This document shows, in pieces, positions 54,602-63,742 of a stretch of DNA of 64,000 nt. The notes under the pieces are model-generated. The model saw nothing but the letters and a program-made list of their open reading frames with translations. It had not been told where the DNA came from and searched no databases. Numbering within the stretch: the first letter of the stretch is position 1; each line of letters starts with the position of its first letter. Position numbers and translations under genes: made by a program. This DNA is from Alphaproteobacteria bacterium GWF2_58_20 (GTDB taxonomy: Bacteria > Pseudomonadota > Alphaproteobacteria > UBA1247), in the NCBI GenBank assembly GCA_001768735.1, contig MEMB01000006.1, positions 62,001 to 126,000 on the forward strand, written 5' to 3'.

Positions 54602-55231
54602 ATGGAAAAAGCTGCAACCATTCCCGTGCGGGTGCTGGATTCCGATGCCGATCGTGCCGCATTGTTGGCGGCGCAGGTGCGCGCCCTTTTGCCTTGCGCG
54701 CCGTTGCATGTATCCGGGCCTGCCGAAACGGGGGAAATTGTTCTTGCCTGCCTTTCGGAAGGGGAATCCGTTCCCGTCCTTCCGCCCGGAGGATTCCTGA
54801 TTGCGCTTCCCGCCTGCAACATGCCACGCCCTGAAGGGGCCGGCCTTGTCTTGCCGCGCCCGTTTTCCATGATGGCATTGCAGGAAGCCTTGCAGCGGGC
54901 CGTGCGCTTTGTGTCTTCGGGGCCGGGCGTGATGCATCTGTCTCCTGGACGGGTGTTCCTGCCCCAGGAAAAGAAATTGATGCATGGGGATGAGACCATT
55001 GTCCTGACGGAGGCGGAAAGCACCCTTCTCATGCGGCTTTTCCAGGCGGAGGGGCGTGAGGTGTCCAAGGCCAGCCTGCTTTCCGAGGTTTTGCATTATA
55101 GCCCATCGGCGGATTCCCATGCCCTGGAAACCCTTGTCTGGCGCTTGCGGAGCAAGCTTGGGGAAGATCCGGGCAATCCCCGTTTCCTGTGTACCGGAAC
55201 AGAAGGATACAGCTTAAGGGTTTTTTCATGA
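54602..55231 (+). CDS. OmpR-type winged-helix regulator with degenerate receiver
   Basis: A 209-residue protein. The C-terminal 100 residues form an OmpR/PhoB winged helix (LTEAESTLLMRLFQAEGREVSKASLLSEVLHY, then HALETLVWRLRSKLGED and GYSLR). The N-terminal half has receiver-like size (VRVLDSDADRAALLAAQVRALLP) but I do not find a convincing phospho-accepting aspartate and switch lysine, so it probably does not respond to phosphorylation. No histidine kinase is adjacent. Divergent from the L,D-transpeptidase gene; it could regulate that gene. Confidence 0.75.
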   Translation: MEKAATIPVRVLDSDADRAALLAAQVRALLPCAPLHVSGPAETGEIVLACLSEGESVPVLPPGGFLIALPACNMPRPEGAGLVLPRPFSMMALQEALQRAVRFVSSGPGVMHLSPGRVFLPQEKKLMHGDETIVLTEAESTLLMRLFQAEGREVSKASLLSEVLHYSPSADSHALETLVWRLRSKLGEDPGNPRFLCTGTEGYSLRVFS

Positions 55232-55266
55232 TTGTGTTCCAATCTTGACGCCATGGAGGCACACGC

Positions 55267-55527
55267 ATGATTTCATCTGCAAATTCAAGGTGTACCGAAA
55301 ATTTCCAGTCTTGCGCAGGCAGGACTGGGCGCGCCGTTCTTGATCGCATGATCCAGCTCGGCAATACTCCGGACGGAGAATGTCTTGAAGCAGCGGGCCA
55401 GGCAAAATATCTGGCCCGTTTTGTTTTGGCAGCGGCCAGCGAAATTTCGCAACTTCCCATGGTTTCCGTGCCGGAGCCCATGGGGGACATGCGGAATGTC
55501 GTGCCGTTCAGGACGCAAAGCGCCTGA
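55267..55527 (+). CDS. Small hypothetical protein
   Basis: 86 residues, no recognised domain. GGAGG lies seven bases before the ATG, which supports translation. The middle (VLDRMIQLGNTPDGECLEAAGQAKYLARFVLAAASEI) is helical. It follows the winged-helix gene by 35 bases on the same strand and converges with the next gene three bases away. Confidence 0.5.
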   Translation: MISSANSRCTENFQSCAGRTGRAVLDRMIQLGNTPDGECLEAAGQAKYLARFVLAAASEISQLPMVSVPEPMGDMRNVVPFRTQSA

Positions 55528-55530
55528 TTG

Positions 55531-56427
55531 TCATTTCTGGTTTTGGCTTGGCTGTCCGTCGGGCGTGCCCGCACTTGGGGCAGGTTCTTCTTTTGCCTTG
55601 GGCTCTGGAGGTTTCGGTGGGACCGGAGAAGGATTGCCCGACTGGGCTTCCTCTTCCAGCATGGATTGGCGTTGCCGTTCCGCTTCCAGCTGCTGTTTGC
55701 GTTCCATGGCCAAGCGGCGGAAACGTTCCAGCTCGGCCTGCTTGCGCCGTTCTTCTTCCTTGGCGATTTCCTCACGGCTCATGACGGGCGCATCGGGATC
55801 TTCCCCTTCCCCAACGGGGCGTTCAAAGCCAATATCCGGCAATTTGCTCATGGAGCAGAGTTCGGAAAGGCGTCGGTTGGCGGCCATCAGACGGGTATCA
55901 GGCACGACACCGCGCAGGGACCGCATCATTTCGACGGCGTTGTCCTGGTTTTCCGCCTGGACATTGATGATGACAGCCCCTTTGAATCCCATGAAAAACT
56001 GCAGGATGATGATGCGGCCTTTTCCGGTGATGCCGCTCTTTTCGACATTCACATTAAAATCAAAGATGTCGGAAAAGGGGAAAATGAACACTTTTGCCGC
56101 GTTGGAAAAACCAATGCGTTTTGTCCGCTTGTCGAGCGCGAGATCGTTGCCGTTTGCGCTGAAATAGAAATTGCTGTTTGGATAGTATTCCTGTGCGTAA
56201 AAACCATTTTTTTCGAGGCTTTTTATGCCCGCCTTGCGGCACAGGAAACGCCCGAGGAATATCAGGGCAAGGCATCCGGCCACATACATGAAGGCGATGC
56301 CCAGCAAGGCACTGGGGCGGCTTGAAAACACGTTGCTGTCATTGATGAGGGGGTTGTCAATGATAAAGATGGTTGTAAAAACCAGACCCGTCCAAATCGA
56401 TACAAAAAGTGGCGCAAGCTTGTCCAT
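55531..56427 (-). CDS. Membrane protein of unknown function with charged proline-rich tail
   Basis: A 298-residue protein with two N-terminal membrane helices (about 4-20 and 38-58), a soluble middle domain (FYFSANGNDLALDKRTKRIGFSNAAKVFIFPFSDI, then VAVIIN-like VIINVQAENQDNAVEMMRSLRG) and a highly charged C-terminal coiled coil (EEERRKQAELERFRRLAMERKQQ) ending in a proline-rich tail. It was placed at 56427 because AAAGGG precedes that ATG. No family recognised; the middle domain may be PH-like. Confidence 0.55.
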   Translation of the reverse strand: MDKLAPLFVSIWTGLVFTTIFIIDNPLINDSNVFSSRPSALLGIAFMYVAGCLALIFLGRFLCRKAGIKSLEKNGFYAQEYYPNSNFYFSANGNDLALDKRTKRIGFSNAAKVFIFPFSDIFDFNVNVEKSGITGKGRIIILQFFMGFKGAVIINVQAENQDNAVEMMRSLRGVVPDTRLMAANRRLSELCSMSKLPDIGFERPVGEGEDPDAPVMSREEIAKEEERRKQAELERFRRLAMERKQQLEAERQRQSMLEEEAQSGNPSPVPPKPPEPKAKEEPAPSAGTPDGQPSQNQK

Positions 56428-56525
56428 GATCCCTTTACCTGTCCTTGCCATGAAAGGCTGCGAAGGTGTGTGTCATGGCAATGATGCCAGAACAGCCATG
56501 ATTTGTCCAACCTTTGGGCAGGACT

Positions 56526-57524
56526 TCAGCCAATTTCTGTTTTGAAGGGACGGGACAGGAGGGTGTCAAGGACCTGTTCCACGGGTTGTCCTTCGCTGAT
56601 CATGGCATCGACGGCGGCGCAGATGGGCATTTCAACGCCATGTTGCGCGGCAAGATCAAGCACGGCGGGGGCGGTGGCTACGCCTTCGGCCACGGAATGA
56701 CGCTCTTCAAGGATGTCGGACAGGCTGCGGCCTGCTCCCAGGGCGGCACCCAGCGAGAAATTGCGCGATTGCATGCTGGTGCAGGTCAGCGTGAGGTCGC
56801 CGAATCCGGCAAGACTCATGAGGGTTTCCCGCTGGCCGCCCAGCGCGAGGCCGAGGCGGGAGATTTCGGCAAGGCCGCGGGCGATGATGGCGGCCCTGGC
56901 GTTGTCACCCAGCTTGTTGCCATGCACGATGCCACAGGCAATGGCGATGACGTTCTTGACGGCGCCGGCAATTTCGGTGCCCACAATGTCATTGCTGAGG
57001 TAGGGCCGGAAAAATTTGCTGCCCAGCGCTTCGATGAGGGGTTGTCCCAGCTGCGCATCTTCTACGGCGAGGGTGACGGCGGTGGGAAGGCCGCGGGCGA
57101 CTTCTGCGGCAAAAGTGGGGCCGGAAAGGACAGCAATGCGGGCTTCCGGCAATGTCTCAGCAACCACTTGCGACATCAGGGCCCCGGTTTTCTGTTCAAT
57201 GCCCTTGCTGCAGATGACAAGGGGCTTGCCGGGTTCAAGATGGGGCTCCAGCGCCTTGCAGGTGCTGCGCAGGTGCTGGGCCGGAATGACGAGAAGCAGG
57301 GCATCGGCACGGGCTGCCTGTGCAAGGTCGCCGGTTGCCCGGATGTCGCTGGCCAGGTCAATGCCGGGCAGGAACATGTCATTGCGGTGATTCAGGTTGA
57401 TGTCGTCCACAACCTCTTTTTCCCGGGCCCAAAGCATGACATGGCAACCCGTTCTGCGCGCAGCTGCCGCAAGGGCTGTGCCCCATGCCCCGCCACCGAT
57501 GACGCCGATTGTCCTGATGGTCAT
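56526..57524 (-). CDS. gpsA: Glycerol-3-phosphate dehydrogenase [NAD(P)+]
   Basis: A 332-residue enzyme making sn-glycerol-3-phosphate from DHAP for phospholipids. N-terminal Rossmann motif GVIGGGAWGTALA; the catalytic lysine lies in AGAVKNVIAIACG; LAGFGDLTLTCTS is the C-terminal substrate motif. Directly downstream of tsaD, the usual alphaproteobacterial pairing (four-base gap). Confidence 0.94.
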   Translation of the reverse strand: MTIRTIGVIGGGAWGTALAAAARRTGCHVMLWAREKEVVDDINLNHRNDMFLPGIDLASDIRATGDLAQAARADALLLVIPAQHLRSTCKALEPHLEPGKPLVICSKGIEQKTGALMSQVVAETLPEARIAVLSGPTFAAEVARGLPTAVTLAVEDAQLGQPLIEALGSKFFRPYLSNDIVGTEIAGAVKNVIAIACGIVHGNKLGDNARAAIIARGLAEISRLGLALGGQRETLMSLAGFGDLTLTCTSMQSRNFSLGAALGAGRSLSDILEERHSVAEGVATAPAVLDLAAQHGVEMPICAAVDAMISEGQPVEQVLDTLLSRPFKTEIG

Positions 57525-57528
57525 GTCT

Positions 57529-58584
57529 TTATCCTTTCACATCGTTTTCATCGGGCGCGGATGCCGCAGCTGCAAGCGGCCAGCGTGGCCTGGGCGCAAA
57601 CTCCAGCCCATCTACAAGGCCTTTTTGCAGGCGTTCCACGCCGCACCATGCCACCATGGCAGCATTGTCGGTACAAAGCGCCAAGGGGGGCGCCACAAAA
57701 TCCAGCCGGGTTTCAGCGGCAAGGGTTGTCAGGCGTTCCCGCAGGTATTGGTTGGCGGCGACGCCACCGGCCACCACGAGATGCCCCAATTCTGGCGCAA
57801 GCTTGCGCGCGTCCTTTATGGCATGTGTGGTCCGGTCGATGATGGAGTCCCCCAGGGCCGCCTGGAAGGATGCGCAGATGTCGGCGGTTTCGGTTTTATC
57901 AGGGGGATGGCCGAGGGTTTCCACAAGGTGGCGCACAGCCGTCTTGAGGCCGGAAAAGGAAAAATCGCATCCCGGACGGCCCTTCATGGGGCGCGGCAGG
58001 GCGTAAGCCTTCGGGTTGCCCCCACGGGCGGCCTTTTCGACTTCAGGGCCTCCCGGATAGTCAAGCCCCAGCAGTTTGGCCACCTTGTCGAAGGCTTCTC
58101 CTGCGGCATCATCGATGGTTCCGCCCAGACGAACAAAATCGCCAACATCACGAGCCAGAAGAAGCTGGCAATGTCCGCCGGAGGCCAGCAGCAGGAGATA
58201 GGGGAAAGGGACATTGCTGGTCAGCCGGACGGTCAGGGCATGGCCTTCAAGATGGTTGACAGCAATGAAGGGAAGGTCGTGGACAGCGGCCAGTGCCTTG
58301 CCTGTGGTGGCTCCAACAATGACTCCGCCGATCAGTCCCGGGCCGCAGGTGGCCGCAATTCCGGAAAGGTCTTTCCAGCGGATGCCGGCTTCCCCCATGG
58401 CGGTGCGAATGACCGTTTCGATATGGTCAAGATGGGAACGCGCAGCGATTTCCGGCACCACGCCTCCAAAAGGCTGGTGTTGCTGGATCTGGCTGAAGAC
58501 AACGCTGGACAGGATCTCCCGTGTGTCCGTGACAAGGGCAGCAGCAGTTTCGTCGCAGCTGGTTTCAATACCAAGAACGATCAT
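57529..58584 (-). CDS. tsaD: tRNA threonylcarbamoyladenosine synthase subunit TsaD
   Basis: A 351-residue ASKHA-fold protein that transfers threonylcarbamoyl to A37 of ANN-decoding tRNAs with TsaB and TsaE. Metal-binding histidines are His111 and His115 (VNHLEGH); ETSCDETAAAL opens the protein and VAGGVAANQYLR is near the end. ATG at 58584 matches the family start (MIVLGIETSCD). Confidence 0.95.
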   Translation of the reverse strand: MIVLGIETSCDETAAALVTDTREILSSVVFSQIQQHQPFGGVVPEIAARSHLDHIETVIRTAMGEAGIRWKDLSGIAATCGPGLIGGVIVGATTGKALAAVHDLPFIAVNHLEGHALTVRLTSNVPFPYLLLLASGGHCQLLLARDVGDFVRLGGTIDDAAGEAFDKVAKLLGLDYPGGPEVEKAARGGNPKAYALPRPMKGRPGCDFSFSGLKTAVRHLVETLGHPPDKTETADICASFQAALGDSIIDRTTHAIKDARKLAPELGHLVVAGGVAANQYLRERLTTLAAETRLDFVAPPLALCTDNAAMVAWCGVERLQKGLVDGLEFAPRPRWPLAAAASAPDENDVKG

Positions 58585-58688
58585 GGCAGGGAATATAACA
58601 TAATTGTAGCAATTTTCCGCATAAAATTGTTGAATGTACGGGTGGGTTTGGTAGCCTTCATGAGAACCAGCAGGAAAGGGCCAGCAAC

Positions 58689-60074
58689 ATGGCACGCAAA
58701 ACATCTTCCGTGGACAAGGTTATTTTGGCATTTGGCGGCCCGGCGGCCTTTGCCGAAAAGTTGGGGGTTGCGCCCAGCACGGTCCAGACATGGCAACGCC
58801 GGAAGGCTTTTCCGGCCTCTCGTAACGCCGAAATTTCCGAGCTGGCCGAAAAGGCCGGGCTGGATGTGTCCTTCCTGTCCGGCGGGGAACAACGCATTTC
58901 ACCCAAGCTGGGCGCGCCAGCCGATCTGGCCGTGAAAGCCGGGGAATCCTTGCCGGAATCCCGCCTTTCCGATGCGGAAGAAACGGTTCACGGGAAGAAG
59001 GCAATCCTTTCTGCCAAGCCGGAGGATTCAGCACCGGAAGGTGCGCACATGTCCATGCGCCGATGCTGGCAACAGCCTGTGATGTGGGTTGTGGCTGCTG
59101 GCGTTTTTGTCCTTGCCATCCTGACCGCCAGCTCCCAGTTCATTGGTGTGCGCGTGCAGGATAACCGGGGGGAGGCTCTGGATGGCCAGATGGAAACCCT
59201 GCGCCAGCAGGCGGAGGCTGCCACCCATGCGGGGATGGAAAGCCGCCGGGAGATCCAGCGCCTGCTTGCCCGTCTCGACACCCTTGAGATGCAGGTGGCA
59301 ACCCTTTCCACCATGCCGGTTGACAATGGGGCCGGCCTTGCTGGAACGGTCAGTTCCGTGCAGGCTGAGGTTGCCCAGCTGGGCAATCGCGTGAATGCCA
59401 TCCGTCAGGAAAGCCAGGTGGCGGAAGCCCTTGCCCTGGCGCTTGGCCAGCTGCGGATTTCCGCGCAGGGATCTGTGCCCTTCCGGGCGGATGTCGATGC
59501 CGCCAAGGCCCTGGCGCTGCAAAGTCCGGATGATCCTGCCGGACGTCGCGCCCGCCTTCTGGAAACCTTGCGGGGACTGGAATTCCATGCAGATCATGGC
59601 GTGGCCACGGTTGCGGAACTCCGGGATCATTTTGATGCCCTGGCGGGAGATGTGGTGATGGAAGCCCGCCTGCCTGCGCAGGGGGGCGCGGCGGGTCGGG
59701 CCTTGCGCTGGGTTTTCTCAACGGTTCGCATTTATCGTGCCCCGTCTGAAATGACAGGCAATGCACCAGAGGCTATTGTGGCCCGTATCCAGACACGCCT
59801 TCAGCGAGGAGATCTTGTCGCTGCGGTGTCGGAAGCGTTGCGCTTGAAGGCGGCATCAAGCCTGCTCGCGCCCTGGATGGCGCAGGCGCAGGCACGTTTG
59901 ACGGTGGATCGGACCCTTGCGGGCCTGTCCCGCAATGCCTTGCTTCAGCTGGTTCCTGATTCTGTTGAAATTGTGCCGGAAATGGAAGATGGGCAAAACG
60001 ACGGCAGGGAAATCCCGGTTCCCGTGGCGCCTGTTCCTGAACCTGTTCCCGCTGAAGAAGGCGGTGCGCCATGA
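58689..60074 (+). CDS. Mitofilin-family inner-membrane protein with N-terminal HTH
   Basis: A 461-residue protein. Residues about 12-50 form a helix-turn-helix (FGGPAAFAEKLGVAPSTVQTWQRRKAFP) like carph-isopro/YdaS-type DNA-binding domains; a linker and one membrane helix (131-150) follow; then a coiled coil (160-240) and a helical C-terminal domain as in alphaproteobacterial mitofilin (COG4223), the ancestor of mitochondrial Mic60. The hemY gene downstream overlaps by ATGA, which is the normal partner. An HTH on this protein is unexpected; normally the N-terminus is a short proline/alanine-rich cytoplasmic tail. Function inferred: envelope shaping. Confidence 0.7.
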   Translation: MARKTSSVDKVILAFGGPAAFAEKLGVAPSTVQTWQRRKAFPASRNAEISELAEKAGLDVSFLSGGEQRISPKLGAPADLAVKAGESLPESRLSDAEETVHGKKAILSAKPEDSAPEGAHMSMRRCWQQPVMWVVAAGVFVLAILTASSQFIGVRVQDNRGEALDGQMETLRQQAEAATHAGMESRREIQRLLARLDTLEMQVATLSTMPVDNGAGLAGTVSSVQAEVAQLGNRVNAIRQESQVAEALALALGQLRISAQGSVPFRADVDAAKALALQSPDDPAGRRARLLETLRGLEFHADHGVATVAELRDHFDALAGDVVMEARLPAQGGAAGRALRWVFSTVRIYRAPSEMTGNAPEAIVARIQTRLQRGDLVAAVSEALRLKAASSLLAPWMAQAQARLTVDRTLAGLSRNALLQLVPDSVEIVPEMEDGQNDGREIPVPVAPVPEPVPAEEGGAP

Positions 60075-61447
60075 TTCGCAGCCTCTGGTTTGCCCTTCGG
60101 GTTGCCCTTGTCATTGTGGCCGCCATCTGGGTGATGGACCATCCAGGAGATGTGGTGGTGACATGGCAGGGATATATCATTGAAACCAGTGTCGCTGCCC
60201 TTATTGCAGGCATGGCCACCCTCATGCTGGTGGCGACGTTCCTTTATGATTTCTGGCGCGGTGTGAAGGGGATGCCCGTCTTTTTTTCGCGCTGGCTCAA
60301 GGCCGCACGCCAGAAAAAGGGGTATCGTGCCCTGATGCGTGGGCTGGTGTCCGTATCTGCCGGCGATGTGCGGGCCGCCGAACGCTTTGCCCGCCGGGCC
60401 GATGCCAACCTGTCGGATGAACCGCTTGCGCTCCTGCTGACGGCCCAGGCGGCGCGTCTGGCAGGCAACGAGGAAAAGGCGCGCTTGTGCTATCTCGACC
60501 TGCTGGGCCAGCCCCATGCGGCGTTTCTGGGCGTCCGTGGCCTGTTGTCGCAAGCTCTTGCCGAAGACAAGCTCCGCATTGCGGTGCGTCTGGCCCGCCA
60601 GGCCATCAAGCTTGAGCCCCGCAGCCGATGGATGCTCAATACCCTATTCCAGCTGGAAGTGCGGGCCGGGGATTGGGACAAGGCGGAAGCCACCTTGCGC
60701 ACAGCCTTGCGTAATGGCGCCCTTTTGCCACATGAAGCCGACCGTTCGCAGGTGGCCTTCTTTGTGGCCCGCAGCCAGGCCATGGAGGCTGATGGACGGC
60801 ATCGGGAGGCTCTGGATCTTGCCACCCGCGCCCATGATTTGCGCGCCGATTTTGTCCCGGCGGCCACCCAGCTGGCCCGCTTGCTTCTGGCGGATGGTTC
60901 GGTGCGTGCCACCATGCGCGTTGTCGAGCGGTCGTGGAAACTTTCCCCGCATCCGGACCTTGCGGCCATCTGGATTGGTCTCAAGCCCGATGTCAATGAA
61001 CTGGAAAGGGTCAACTGGATCGGCAAGCTGCTGGCTCTTCAACCGCAGTCTGTCGAAGCCCGTCTGGCTTTTGCACGGGTGGCGCTTTCCGCCCGCCTGT
61101 GGGGTGAGGCCCGGGCCAAGATGCTGGCCGCTGTTGAAGGGGAGGCCAGCGTTCGGGTCTTCCAGCTTTTGGCCGACATTGAGCTGGCCGAGCATGGTCA
61201 TACGGCACAGGCTCTTGAGGCCGCCGGAAAGTGGCTTTCCCGTGCAGCAGATGCCCCCCGTGATCCCGTCTGGGCCTGTTCGGCCTGTGGGGCACCGCAA
61301 TCCTCATGGAATGCGGTATGTCCCTTGTGCGGGGCGTTCGGGGGCATTGACTGGCGGGTGACGGATGCGCGTCAGGCGTCCATCAATCCGGGGGAAACCC
61401 ATAATCCGGCCTTGATGGAACCGCTGGTCATCACCGCCGCATCATGA
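60071..61447 (+). CDS. hemY: HemY-like TPR membrane protein
   Basis: A 458-residue protein with two N-terminal membrane helices (5-22 and 38-60), the HemY_N domain (FWRGVKGMPVFFSRWLKAARQKKGYRALMRGL), TPR-like repeats and a C-terminal zinc-ribbon-like pair of cysteines (CSACGAPQSSWNAVCPLCG). In alphaproteobacteria it lies in hemC-hemD-mitofilin-hemY; here hemC and hemD are not present. Despite the name it is not protoporphyrinogen oxidase. Role in heme synthesis is only by association. Confidence 0.8.
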   Translation: MIRSLWFALRVALVIVAAIWVMDHPGDVVVTWQGYIIETSVAALIAGMATLMLVATFLYDFWRGVKGMPVFFSRWLKAARQKKGYRALMRGLVSVSAGDVRAAERFARRADANLSDEPLALLLTAQAARLAGNEEKARLCYLDLLGQPHAAFLGVRGLLSQALAEDKLRIAVRLARQAIKLEPRSRWMLNTLFQLEVRAGDWDKAEATLRTALRNGALLPHEADRSQVAFFVARSQAMEADGRHREALDLATRAHDLRADFVPAATQLARLLLADGSVRATMRVVERSWKLSPHPDLAAIWIGLKPDVNELERVNWIGKLLALQPQSVEARLAFARVALSARLWGEARAKMLAAVEGEASVRVFQLLADIELAEHGHTAQALEAAGKWLSRAADAPRDPVWACSACGAPQSSWNAVCPLCGAFGGIDWRVTDARQASINPGETHNPALMEPLVITAAS

Positions 61448-62078
61448 GCGGGAAGAGCGCAAGTCCGGCGACGAATCCGCCGACATGCGCCATGACGGCC
61501 ACCATGATGCCCCGGTTGCCCGGAATGCCGATGCTGCCACCTGCCAGCGTGATCAGGATGAACAAGGCAGCCAGGCCAAGCAGGCGCCGGTCAAAGGTGC
61601 GTTTGCGTCCCTGAATTCCGCGCATGAGGTGCAGAATGCCCCCAAACATGCCGCTGATGCCGCCGGATGCGCCGATGACCAGTACCATGGCCCCTGGTTC
61701 TGCCAAGACCTGCGCAAGTCCGGCGATCACCGAGGTCACAAGGAAGAAAACCAGCATCCGGCGTGGTCCAAGGGTTCGTTCCATGGCAGTGCCAAAGGCG
61801 GCCAGCGTCACCGTGTTGATGATGAGGTGTGTCCATCCCCCATGCAGGAATGCAAAGGTGACGAGGGTGGGCAGGCTATAGGGAAAAGACGCCTTCTGTG
61901 TCAGGAGGGCGGGGATGAGAGCGGCATGCTGGAGCAGCCAGTCATCCGCACTGCCTGGCAGGACCAGCCGCACCAGGTGAATGATCACCAGCAGGAGGAC
62001 AAGGGATTCGGTGGCGGGCGGCAGGTTGAGGAAAGGCTCTTTTTGCCGTGCGGGTTTTGGGAAGTGAAGGATTGTCAT
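61431..62078 (-). CDS. Rhomboid-family intramembrane protease
   Basis: About 215 residues with six or so helices. The catalytic serine is Ser138 in GASGGISG; the partner histidine is in MAHVGGFVAG; HGGWTHLIINT supplies the conserved His/Asn of helix 2. Rhomboids cleave membrane proteins in or near the bilayer. Start is uncertain: ATG at 62078 is used, 62093 is an alternative. It converges with and overlaps the hemY-like gene by 17 bases. Confidence 0.88.
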   Translation of the reverse strand: MTILHFPKPARQKEPFLNLPPATESLVLLLVIIHLVRLVLPGSADDWLLQHAALIPALLTQKASFPYSLPTLVTFAFLHGGWTHLIINTVTLAAFGTAMERTLGPRRMLVFFLVTSVIAGLAQVLAEPGAMVLVIGASGGISGMFGGILHLMRGIQGRKRTFDRRLLGLAALFILITLAGGSIGIPGNRGIMVAVMAHVGGFVAGLALFPLMMRR

Positions 62079-62160
62079 TCGCTCAGGATGCATGGATTGC
62101 AGGAAGGTGGCAAGACCCTCTTGCACAAAAAGAAAGATCGCATTATGGTGCCCGCGCCGT

Positions 62161-62235
<75 letters not shown>

Positions 62236-62243
62236 TTTATTTC

Positions 62244-62280
62244 AAGGGGTTAGGCCTAAAAGCCCGACCCCTTTGTTTTT
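62244..62280 (+). terminator. Terminator after tRNA-Thr
   Basis: AAGGGGT/ACCCCTT seven-pair stem (62244-62250 and 62267-62273) followed by TGTTTTT. It would end tRNA-Thr. Confidence 0.6.
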
Positions 62281-62392
62281 CCCGGGGAAGCACTGGGGAA
62301 GCAGTAGCGGGCGGGTTTTCCCCGCCCCTGATTCGTCCTCCTTTCGATCCATAAATACGATGATTAAGCCCCTGTAAGTTCAAAAGAAGCCG

Positions 62393-63481
62393 CTAGGCGG
62401 TCTTCGGTTCGTGATAGAGGGGTGTTCCCCTAGCCCAATCCGGTACATCCATCCAGCGACCGTCCAAAACCCTTTTTACGGCCATAACATCGGAGCTTTG
62501 GCGCTCGCGTGGTTTTGTAGCGGCGATATCCACGCCAAATTCAAAAAGAGCCTTGCGATGTCGATACCATGTGCGGCGAGACATAAGCTCCATCAAATCT
62601 TCGCCGTTTTCCCAATGGCGGTATGTGCCGCGAAGCCATTTAGGGATTTTTGCTTCATCCACGCTCGACAGGCGCACGTTTTCCGAGAGATTGATTTTTT
62701 CCATCTGGATATCCAGAAGCTGGTTCACAGTTTCCAAATTCCACGCCAAAAGATGATGTTTTCCGAGCCTTTTTAGCTCCATCCCACGATAAACGGCCTC
62801 AAACCTGACAGCAGCATCACAATATGCCAGCAGCTCCGGTTTCACGAGGCAATTAGCCGATTTCCCAGCGTGATATTCATACTCCGGTCCTTTGGCATAG
62901 ACCTTCAAAGCCGAGCGCCTGGACTCCTTGCCATAATAGGCGGTTCCCCCGGTTACGGAGGCTCGCCCCCTATATTTCATCACGCCGGAATCAACAAGGG
63001 TTCGGACGAAGGAAAGGGCATCAGAACGGCTTGGAAGTAGCAGCATTCGAGTGCAATCCACCCGCGAAAGCTGAAGGTTGCAAACCCATTCCCCCGAAAC
63101 GCCCATAGGGGCAGGAAGTTCATGCGCCCGCACTAACCACCCATCATCCCTATTATGGAGATCATCCCGATTAAAGACCCCCTCAAGGCCGGGAATGTGA
63201 TCTTGAATCTTCAAAAGACAATCTGCAATCAGGCCGTGTAGGTCATCCGACCCGAAAAGATTATGGCCTTGCAAGAATTTTATCGGACAGCCGGAGAAAT
63301 CGAGATAGCCACCATAAACACGGACGGAAACTCGAGCATCATACGATCCCGTAACGCTTTGCCAGCGAAGACATTCTTTTTCGACAACCCCATCACAATC
63401 CGAAAATGTCGCACGACCGCAGAAAATGATATGATCGAAGCCAAGGGGAAGCCGAAGCCGGAATGATGCCCAATCTATCAT
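62393..63481 (-). CDS. Phage/plasmid replication protein, gene II/X family
   Basis: A 362-residue protein. The N-terminus MIDWASFRL, then SVTGSYDARVSVRVYGG and especially CPIKFLQGHNLFGSDDLH are hallmarks of the filamentous-phage G2P/gene II-X replication initiator, which nicks the double-strand origin for rolling-circle replication; the catalytic tyrosine is likely in GTAYYGKESRRS with RFEAVYRG nearby. Local composition is lower in G+C than the host (I count 26 G/C in the 60 bases from 62701). The gene reads toward the tRNA. Confidence 0.85.
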   Translation of the reverse strand: MIDWASFRLRLPLGFDHIIFCGRATFSDCDGVVEKECLRWQSVTGSYDARVSVRVYGGYLDFSGCPIKFLQGHNLFGSDDLHGLIADCLLKIQDHIPGLEGVFNRDDLHNRDDGWLVRAHELPAPMGVSGEWVCNLQLSRVDCTRMLLLPSRSDALSFVRTLVDSGVMKYRGRASVTGGTAYYGKESRRSALKVYAKGPEYEYHAGKSANCLVKPELLAYCDAAVRFEAVYRGMELKRLGKHHLLAWNLETVNQLLDIQMEKINLSENVRLSSVDEAKIPKWLRGTYRHWENGEDLMELMSRRTWYRHRKALFEFGVDIAATKPRERQSSDVMAVKRVLDGRWMDVPDWARGTPLYHEPKTA

Positions 63482-63666
63482 ATTTCCTGCTGCTTCCTGA
63501 AGTTTTTCGGATATCCAAAAAAACCACCTGATCGAGGCAACGTAAGAGCTGAAGGCAGGAATAAGTCAGAAACACCATATTTCATGCGAGTTTCAGAACA
63601 AGAAAGGCTATCGTTGGCCGTGACACCGTGGCAGAGATGTGCAGTATTACTAAACCGCACATCTTC

Positions 63667-63728
63667 ATGGAACCCCACCGCCACCCCGCTAATCCTTCGG
63701 CGCGGGGCCCCAGCGGGTGGGGTTCCAT
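63667..63728. repeat. Long nested palindrome, candidate replication origin
   Basis: Outer arms ATGGAACCCCACC and GGTGGGGTTCCAT (13 bases, perfect) enclose a second pair, CCCCGC and GCGGGG. It lies upstream of the replication gene, where filamentous phages carry their origins and packaging hairpin. Function inferred. No gene is supported in the rest of 63482-63742. Confidence 0.6.
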
Positions 63729-63742
63729 TTCTTGTGTAGAGT

